From Chryseobacterium sp. YIM B08800 (GTDB lineage Bacteria; Bacteroidota; Bacteroidia; Flavobacteriales; Weeksellaceae), in assembly GCF_026163565.1 (NCBI RefSeq), contig NZ_JAPDKN010000053.1:1-36808 (forward strand): a stretch of 36,808 bases of DNA. The letters are read 5' to 3'. The notes under the pieces were generated by a model. The model had not been told where the DNA came from and ran no database searches. It was given only the letters and a program-made list of their open reading frames with translations. Both the position numbers and the translations under genes were made by a program. Of this stretch, positions 32,238 through 36,808 are shown piece by piece (the stretch's first letter is position 1; each line of letters begins with the position of its first letter).

Positions 32238-32936
32238 GAGTCCTAAAACATCTTTCATTGTAAAGTTTCCTTTTTTATCTTTAATCCATTCTGCAGCAAC
32301 TACCGCTCCTAAAGCAAATCCGCTTCTATTGTATGCGGTATGTTTTATTTCAATTTCGTCTACTTCACTTCTGTAATACACAGAGTGAGTTCCCGGAACT
32401 TCATTTTCACGGATGGCAAAAATACCCAAGTTTTTATCCTGAGTTTCTTCCAATTTCCATGCATCAAATTTATTATTGTTCTTAATGATTCCTTCTGCTA
32501 AAGAAATAGCGGTTCCGCTCGGAGCATCAAGCTTATGAATATGATGAATCTCTTCTAACTGGCAAGAATATTCATCCACATTTTTCATTAAATCAGCCAG
32601 TTTTTCGTTTAAAGCAAAAAATAAATTCACTCCTAAACTAAAATTTGAACCATATAAAAATGCAGTTTCGTTTTCAACAGCCAATTGTTCAACTTCAGAT
32701 TTTCTTTCCAGCCAACCTGTTGTTCCACAGATTACCGGAATTTTATTTTCAAGACAAGCTTTAATATTATCAAAAGCCACTTCAGGAAGTGAAAACTCAA
32801 TCACCACATCCGGATTATTAAGGTTTTCAGCGGTCGGAGTTTCTTTCAGTCGGGCAACAACTTCATGTCCTCTTTTTGAAGCAATCTCATCGATAATCTT
32901 CCCCATTCTTCCGTATCCAACTAATGCTATTTTCAT
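32235..32936 (-). CDS. dapB: 4-hydroxy-tetrahydrodipicolinate reductase
   Basis: A 233-residue enzyme of the diaminopimelate/lysine pathway, reducing hydroxy-tetrahydrodipicolinate with NAD(P)H. The nucleotide-binding GYGRMG is at residues 7-12, CGTTGW near 70-75, and the active-site block EEIHHIHKLDAPSGTA at about 128-143 with its His and Lys. It is shorter than the E. coli enzyme (273), as in other Bacteroidota. It is cytoplasmic. It lies 41 bases after the DUF5683 gene in the parA-to-lepB run. Confidence 0.96.
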   Translation of the reverse strand: MKIALVGYGRMGKIIDEIASKRGHEVVARLKETPTAENLNNPDVVIEFSLPEVAFDNIKACLENKIPVICGTTGWLERKSEVEQLAVENETAFLYGSNFSLGVNLFFALNEKLADLMKNVDEYSCQLEEIHHIHKLDAPSGTAISLAEGIIKNNNKFDAWKLEETQDKNLGIFAIRENEVPGTHSVYYRSEVDEIEIKHTAYNRSGFALGAVVAAEWIKDKKGNFTMKDVLGL

Positions 32937-32977
32937 AAAATTTTAAAACTTATTATCTTACTATTTATTATCTTTTT

Positions 32978-33616
32978 CTAGAATCTGAAACTTAAAGCTA
33001 AACCTGTTTTTGGAGGATTAGTATTAAAATCATCATAGATTACCGCAGGAGCTAATGTTAAATCAGGATCTTTACGACCTTCATACAAATGTGCATCTAC
33101 AACAGCGTCTACAATATTTAAAATATAAATTAAACCTGTAATTGCAATTGCATAATCTCTCTGTCTTTTCACTCGGTCTTGTGCATTTCCCAATGCAACT
33201 TTATCAAGAGTCGGGTTTCTATCTAGGAAATCATTTTGAGCACCATTAAGTTTTGCAACATAATATTCACGGTACTTTTTATACTGATTTTGGTTCCAGA
33301 TTGCAATACCTACTCCGGTTCCTACAGCACCCCAAACAATAGGTACTTTCCAGTATTTTTTATTATAAACCTGTCCCAATCCCGGTAAAACTGCAGAATA
33401 TAGACCTGCTTTTGTAGGATTCAGTTTTTTTACTTTTAAAGATGCGGGAGCATTTGCTTTTTCGATATCTTCAACAACTTTAGCTTCAGCTTGGGGCTTT
33501 ACGGCAGGAATACTATCAGTCGCATAATGCTCTAATCTGATGGTATCTCTTGGGTTGGTTTGCGATAAAGCCAGCCCTGATAAAAAAAGTAAAAAGATGA
33601 AAGCTATTTTTTTCAT
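32978..33616 (-). CDS. DUF5683 family membrane protein
   Basis: A 212-residue protein with a signal peptide (MKKIAFIFLLFLSGLALS, then QTNPRD). It has the family core KAGLYSAVLPGLGQVYNKKY at about 69-88, a hydrophobic turn (VPIVWGAVGTGVGIAIW) and a second one (YAIAITGLIYILNIVDAVVDAHLY). The function of DUF5683 is unknown; it sits between parB and dapB in many Flavobacteriia. Its ATG directly follows the parB stop with no spacer, so translation is probably coupled. It is likely in the envelope. Confidence 0.88.
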   Translation of the reverse strand: MKKIAFIFLLFLSGLALSQTNPRDTIRLEHYATDSIPAVKPQAEAKVVEDIEKANAPASLKVKKLNPTKAGLYSAVLPGLGQVYNKKYWKVPIVWGAVGTGVGIAIWNQNQYKKYREYYVAKLNGAQNDFLDRNPTLDKVALGNAQDRVKRQRDYAIAITGLIYILNIVDAVVDAHLYEGRKDPDLTLAPAVIYDDFNTNPPKTGLALSFRF

Positions 33617-34507
33617 TTATTTAATATGAGATAAAATATATTCCAGCTCATCTTCATTTTTAAAATCTAAAACAATCTTGCCTTTTTTACCGGTTCCTGT
33701 TGTTTTTATCTCAACTTTTACATCAAGAATATCTGCAATCGTTTTCTGTGCTCTTTTATAATTATTAGAAAGCTCAGCTTTTGCTCTTTTAGCTGCCGGA
33801 GATTTCGGATTTTTCAAAGCAGCAGCTGCTTGTTCAGACTGACGTACATTCAGTTTTTCTTTGATAATTAAATCAAATAAAGTTTGCTGATGTTCTTCAT
33901 TTTCAAGACTGATGATCGCTCTACCGTGACCTGCAGAAATTTCTCCGCTACGGATTGCATTCTGAATATCCGGACTCAACCTCAATAATCTGATTGAGTT
34001 GGTAATCGTACTTCTGTCTCTTCCTATTCTTTGGCTTAAATTTTCCTGAGTAAGACCAATTTCCTCCAAAAGTCTGTGATAAGTAAGTGCAATCTCGATG
34101 GCATCAAGATCTTCACGCTGAATATTTTCCACAAGAGCCATTTCAAGAAGCTCCTGATCATTCACCAAACGAATATATGCCGGAATCGTCGTTAATCCCG
34201 CAATTTTACTCGCTCTGAAACGTCTTTCCCCAGAAATAATTTCAAACTTTTCACCGTCTTTTCTTAACGTAATAGGCTGAATAACGCCTAAGTTTGTAAT
34301 TGACTGTGCAAGTTCGTTTAATGCTTTTTCGTCAAAATAAGTTCTTGGCTGTGTCGGGTTCGGATAGATATCTTCAATGGAAACTTCCATGATATTTCCC
34401 ACAAATTTATCTGCTCCCTCATCAGTTGCTGTATTGACCGTAGCTTTGGATTCTGCACTTAAAATTGCTCCCAAACCACGTCCCATCGCTCTTTTTTTGT
34501 CCTTCAT
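33617..34507 (-). CDS. parB: Chromosome-partitioning protein ParB
   Basis: A 296-residue DNA-binding CTPase of the ParB/Spo0J family. The N-terminal ParB domain has NPTQPRTYFDE near 52-62 and the CTP-binding GERRFRASKIAG near 115-126. A central helix-turn-helix follows (ENLSQRIGRDRSTITNSIRL, about 175-194, and AGHGRAIISL). The C-terminal part should dimerise. It would load at parS sites near the replication origin and work with the ParA encoded upstream. No convincing parS was found in the window. The parA-parB gap is 60 bases. Confidence 0.96.
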   Translation of the reverse strand: MKDKKRAMGRGLGAILSAESKATVNTATDEGADKFVGNIMEVSIEDIYPNPTQPRTYFDEKALNELAQSITNLGVIQPITLRKDGEKFEIISGERRFRASKIAGLTTIPAYIRLVNDQELLEMALVENIQREDLDAIEIALTYHRLLEEIGLTQENLSQRIGRDRSTITNSIRLLRLSPDIQNAIRSGEISAGHGRAIISLENEEHQQTLFDLIIKEKLNVRQSEQAAAALKNPKSPAAKRAKAELSNNYKRAQKTIADILDVKVEIKTTGTGKKGKIVLDFKNEDELEYILSHIK

Positions 34508-34567
34508 TTTTGTATAAATGATTATTGATTAATGATAATTGATTAATTATTAAATACAAAAATCATT

Positions 34568-35341
34568 TTAATTTTTTACTAATTTTTCGTTTCTCAACAA
34601 CACTTCTTCTGCAAGCTGAATATATTGGATCGCTCCTTTACTTTCGGCATCATAGTTCAAGATACTTTCACCAAAACTTGGCGCTTCACTTAATCTTACA
34701 TTTCTGCTGATAATTGTTTCAAAAACCATTTCCGGGAAGTGTGAGTTTACTTCTTCTACCACCTGATTTGAAAGTCTTAAACGGCTGTCGTACATCGTTA
34801 ACAATAATCCTTCGATATCTAAATCTTTATTATGGATTTTCTGAACATTTTTAATCGTGTTCAAAAGTTTCCCAAGACCTTCCAAAGCAAAATACTCACA
34901 TTGGATTGGGATAATTACAGAATCTGCAGCTGTTAAAGCATTCACTGTAATCAAACCTAAACTTGGCGCACAGTCGATGATGATATAATCGTAATCATTT
35001 CTTACTTCCTCTAATGCCTTTTTCAGCATATACTCACGTTGATCTTTGTCTACCAATTCAATTTCGGCAGCTACCAAATCGATGTGAGAAGGTACGATAT
35101 CCAGGTTTGGAGTTGTAGTTCGCTGAATACAGTTTCTGGTTTCAACACTGTGTTCTAAAAGATTATAGGTAGAATACGGAACTTCTTCCACGCCAAGACC
35201 GGATGTTGCATTTGCCTGTGGATCTGCATCAATGATTAAGATTTTCTTTTCTAAAACTCCTAATGCTGCAGCTAAATTTACGGCAGTAGTAGTCTTTCCT
35301 ACTCCACCTTTCTGATTAGCGATACCTATAATTTTTGCCAT
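34568..35341 (-). CDS. parA: Chromosome-partitioning ATPase ParA
   Basis: A 257-residue ParA/Soj ATPase. The deviant Walker A is KGGVGKTTTA (residues 11-20), DADPQANATSG lies near 40-50, and the Walker B-like YIIIDCAPSLGLI near 118-130. Chromosomal Soj-type proteins have this short form without an N-terminal regulator domain. It moves ParB-parS complexes along the nucleoid. First gene of the parA-parB-DUF5683-dapB run. A TATTTTTG sequence at 35367-35360 (minus) may be its -7 element, without a visible -33. Confidence 0.96.
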   Translation of the reverse strand: MAKIIGIANQKGGVGKTTTAVNLAAALGVLEKKILIIDADPQANATSGLGVEEVPYSTYNLLEHSVETRNCIQRTTTPNLDIVPSHIDLVAAEIELVDKDQREYMLKKALEEVRNDYDYIIIDCAPSLGLITVNALTAADSVIIPIQCEYFALEGLGKLLNTIKNVQKIHNKDLDIEGLLLTMYDSRLRLSNQVVEEVNSHFPEMVFETIISRNVRLSEAPSFGESILNYDAESKGAIQYIQLAEEVLLRNEKLVKN

Positions 35342-35451
35342 TGCTCAAACTTTAAGCATCAAAAATACACTTTTTTCTCTGCTCTTGGGGAATCACTAAA
35401 ACGAAAATAGAGTTAAAATATTGTTAACAAGCATTTTAGATATAAAAAAAA

Positions 35452-35481
35452 TTATCCACAAAAATAAATCTTTGTGGATAA
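35452..35481 (-). terminator. Terminator of the tonB-like gene, built from two DnaA-box sequences
   Basis: Inverted arms TTATCCACAAA (35452-35462) and TTTGTGGATAA (35471-35481) with an 8-base loop, followed on the minus strand by eight T. It works as an intrinsic terminator 25 bases after the tonB-like stop. Each arm also holds a perfect TTATCCACA DnaA box. Confidence 0.75.
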
Positions 35482-35506
35482 GTGTTGAAATTTATATTTG
35501 AGGTTA

Positions 35507-36355
35507 TTAATTATCAAATTTCATTGAAATAGGAAACTTAAAATAACTTCTTACAGATTCTCCTTTTTTATTTTTACCCGGAATCCATTTTCCTTTTACG
35601 GCTTTTATGGTTCTGATTGCTTCTGCGTTGAAAGAAGCATCTTTTCCGTGGGTTTTAATATCTGAAATAGTACCGTCTCTTTCTACAATAAAAGTAACTG
35701 TTGTACTTACGCTACCTTCGTCTTCAAAAGCTGAAACATCAAATCTGTTCATTACTTTACTTCTAAAAGCATCGATGCCTCCTTCGAATTTTGCTGTTAC
35801 ACTTAATTCATCTGTTCCTTTTACCGAATTATCAGGTCCCGGATCAGTTGGTACAACAATCTTTGGCGGAACAACCGTTCCAGGTCCAGAGACAGTATGT
35901 GTTGGTGCATTAATCGTTGGAGCAACTGGAGCTTCTAAATCATTCTTCACTCCTGCAATTGCATCTTTAGGAATATCTTTTACAATATTACTCTCATCTG
36001 CATTTCTTGTAGGAGTAGCAATTGTAGCATTATATTGCTTTACGCTCGGAGGCGGTGGTGTTACCTTTTCAGGTGGAGTCACTTTTTCAGGGAGCTTTAC
36101 TGCAGGCTCATCTGGAATAACCAGAACGAATGGTTTTTCAGTGTCTCCAGTTGACTGTGTTTCTACAGTTTTAAAAGCAGAAATGACAGTTGGAATAATA
36201 GAAACCGCAGCTAATAAACCGACACCTATAAAAAATGCTTTGGTTAAAATTCTGTCTGATTCTGTTCTTAATACATACGCACCATACGCTTTGTTACGGT
36301 TTTCGAAAAGGATTTCGTTCAGCCGAAATTCCTGGTTGTGTTCTAGGTGTTTCAT
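35507..36355 (-). CDS. TonB-like energy transducer protein
   Basis: A 282-residue inner-membrane protein. I chose ATG 36355 (MKHLEHNQEFRLNEILFENR), which matches the usual start of flavobacterial TonB proteins with a cytoplasmic NKAYGAYVLR segment. An ATG at 36400 would add 15 atypical residues. A membrane helix follows (about 37-58, AFFIGVGLLAAVSIIPTVIS), then a proline-rich periplasmic spacer (about 75-185) and the TonB C-terminal domain (about 195-282; VTFIVERDGTISDIKTHG, then GKWIPGKNKKGESVRSYFKF). It would couple the proton gradient to outer-membrane receptors via ExbBD, which are not in the window. It is a single-gene unit. Confidence 0.9.
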   Translation of the reverse strand: MKHLEHNQEFRLNEILFENRNKAYGAYVLRTESDRILTKAFFIGVGLLAAVSIIPTVISAFKTVETQSTGDTEKPFVLVIPDEPAVKLPEKVTPPEKVTPPPPSVKQYNATIATPTRNADESNIVKDIPKDAIAGVKNDLEAPVAPTINAPTHTVSGPGTVVPPKIVVPTDPGPDNSVKGTDELSVTAKFEGGIDAFRSKVMNRFDVSAFEDEGSVSTTVTFIVERDGTISDIKTHGKDASFNAEAIRTIKAVKGKWIPGKNKKGESVRSYFKFPISMKFDN

Positions 36356-36808
36356 CACTATAAAATTAAAATTGTTAATATATAGATTATCAGTTTTCAA
36401 TACTATTTGAAATAATCTTTAAAGCACTATCAAAATTTCTGCCAAAAACTTAATAAAAATTTAACCTTACGACAAAATCAGTGTTAAAGTTTAAAATTTA
36501 ACTATTTTATGGATAAGGTTTTTGAGGCTGGTTGATAGTTGATAGTTGATGGAAGTTACATGATCGAGAATAAACATCATGATTGAAATAGCTTTTTTAA
36601 TTCCCCTCCTTTGGAGGGGTGGCGAAAATTCGGAAGAATTTTTGACGGGGTCGTTTTAGAATGCAAATAAACTCGCTACAACTTTACTTAAAAGGGAAAA
36701 CCACTTTCCTAGCCCCGATGTTCTATGTTAATATGCAAATTCTTTAGGTTAAAATTTTAAAGTTTTTCTGATAATCTGATTGATAAGCTATCTTATTTTT
36801 TACTACTC
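36356..36808. other. Non-coding region with intergenic repeat fragments
   Basis: 453 bases upstream of the tonB-like gene without a credible gene. It holds three tandem 7-base units GTTGATA/GTTGATA/GTTGATG (36531-36551), a palindromic repeat (36601-36655) and an AT-rich remainder. A 28-codon frame at 36660-36746 is too short and unsupported to call. Confidence 0.6.
36601..36655. repeat. Palindromic intergenic repeat of the Bacteroidota type
   Basis: CCCCTCC TTT GGAGGGG forms a short perfect hairpin, followed by GAAAATTC...GAATTTTT and then GACGGGG. From memory, similar CCCCTCC-TTTGGAGGGG elements ending in GGGG are scattered between genes in flavobacterial genomes. The recognition is by pattern only. 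Confidence 0.5.

Noticed and set aside
35607..36410. 267-residue plus-strand frame opposite the tonB-like gene
   Set aside because: Low-complexity Ser/Thr/Val translation antisense to a clear TonB-family protein; a codon-bias shadow.
36660..36746. 28-codon frame starting ATG at 36660
   Set aside because: Too short, no recognisable ribosome-binding or domain signal, and it lies in repeat-rich non-coding DNA.
1..36808. CRISPR array, insertion sequence, integrase, rRNA or riboswitch
   Set aside because: I saw no regularly spaced repeats, transposase or integrase motifs, rRNA segments or known riboswitch cores on either strand.

Overview
The window comes from an AT-rich member of the Bacteroidota, most likely the order Flavobacteriales and a Chryseobacterium-like genus. 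The evidence is type IX secretion (T9SS) sorting domains of types A and B, SprB-type repeats, GEVED and CHU_C domains, Bacteroidota-style promoters (TTTG, 19 bases, TAnnTTTG-like), and a parA-parB-DUF5683-dapB-lepB-WbqC gene order typical of Flavobacteriia. The genus is an inference from protein style, not from a marker gene.

Layout, left to right. (1) Positions 1-5180, minus strand, read from high to low coordinates: three small phage-tail-collar (microcystin-dependent-protein-like) genes, a periplasmic-binding-protein-fold gene without a signal peptide, a formyltransferase, and a large SprB-repeat surface protein cut by the window edge. Spacing is tight except for one hairpin. (2) Positions 5181-5880: about 700 bases of very AT-rich non-coding DNA. 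(3) Positions 5885-6148: two identical tRNA-Asp genes with their own promoter and terminator. (4) Positions 6288-8928: a bestrophin-like channel and a CPA1 Na+/H+ antiporter. (5) Positions 9187-17564: three large secreted proteins. Two are IgGFc-binding-domain paralogues with type B sorting domains, and one is a GEVED/fibronectin protein with a type A sorting domain. (6) Positions 17841-20620, plus strand: a membrane TPR/AraC regulator overlapping a TPR membrane protein that lacks the DNA-binding domain. (7) A third tRNA-Asp at 20738-20811 with the same promoter and terminator as the first pair. The cassettes are direct repeats that bracket blocks 4-6. (8) Positions 20942-26557, minus strand: thioredoxin, a cysteine desulfurase, a small PrcB-like lipoprotein, and a four-gene set (HAD phosphatase, DprE2-like, DprE1-like, UbiA-type phosphoribosyltransferase) that matches the polyprenyl-phosphate-arabinose pathway. 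(9) Positions 26667-30373: OmpA-like and lipocalin-like lipoproteins, a subtilisin-like protease and a WbqC protein. (10) Positions 30479-36355: signal peptidase I, DapB, DUF5683, ParB, ParA and a TonB-like protein, mostly housekeeping.

The strongest candidates for something undescribed are the collar/binding-protein/formyltransferase/adhesin operon at 1-5180 and the apparently complete arabinose-donor pathway at 23006-26557. Smaller points of interest are the duplicated tRNA-Asp cassette, a pair of conserved hairpins at 14951 and 15231 with a possible relic gene end, and paired DnaA-box-like sequences beside parAB.
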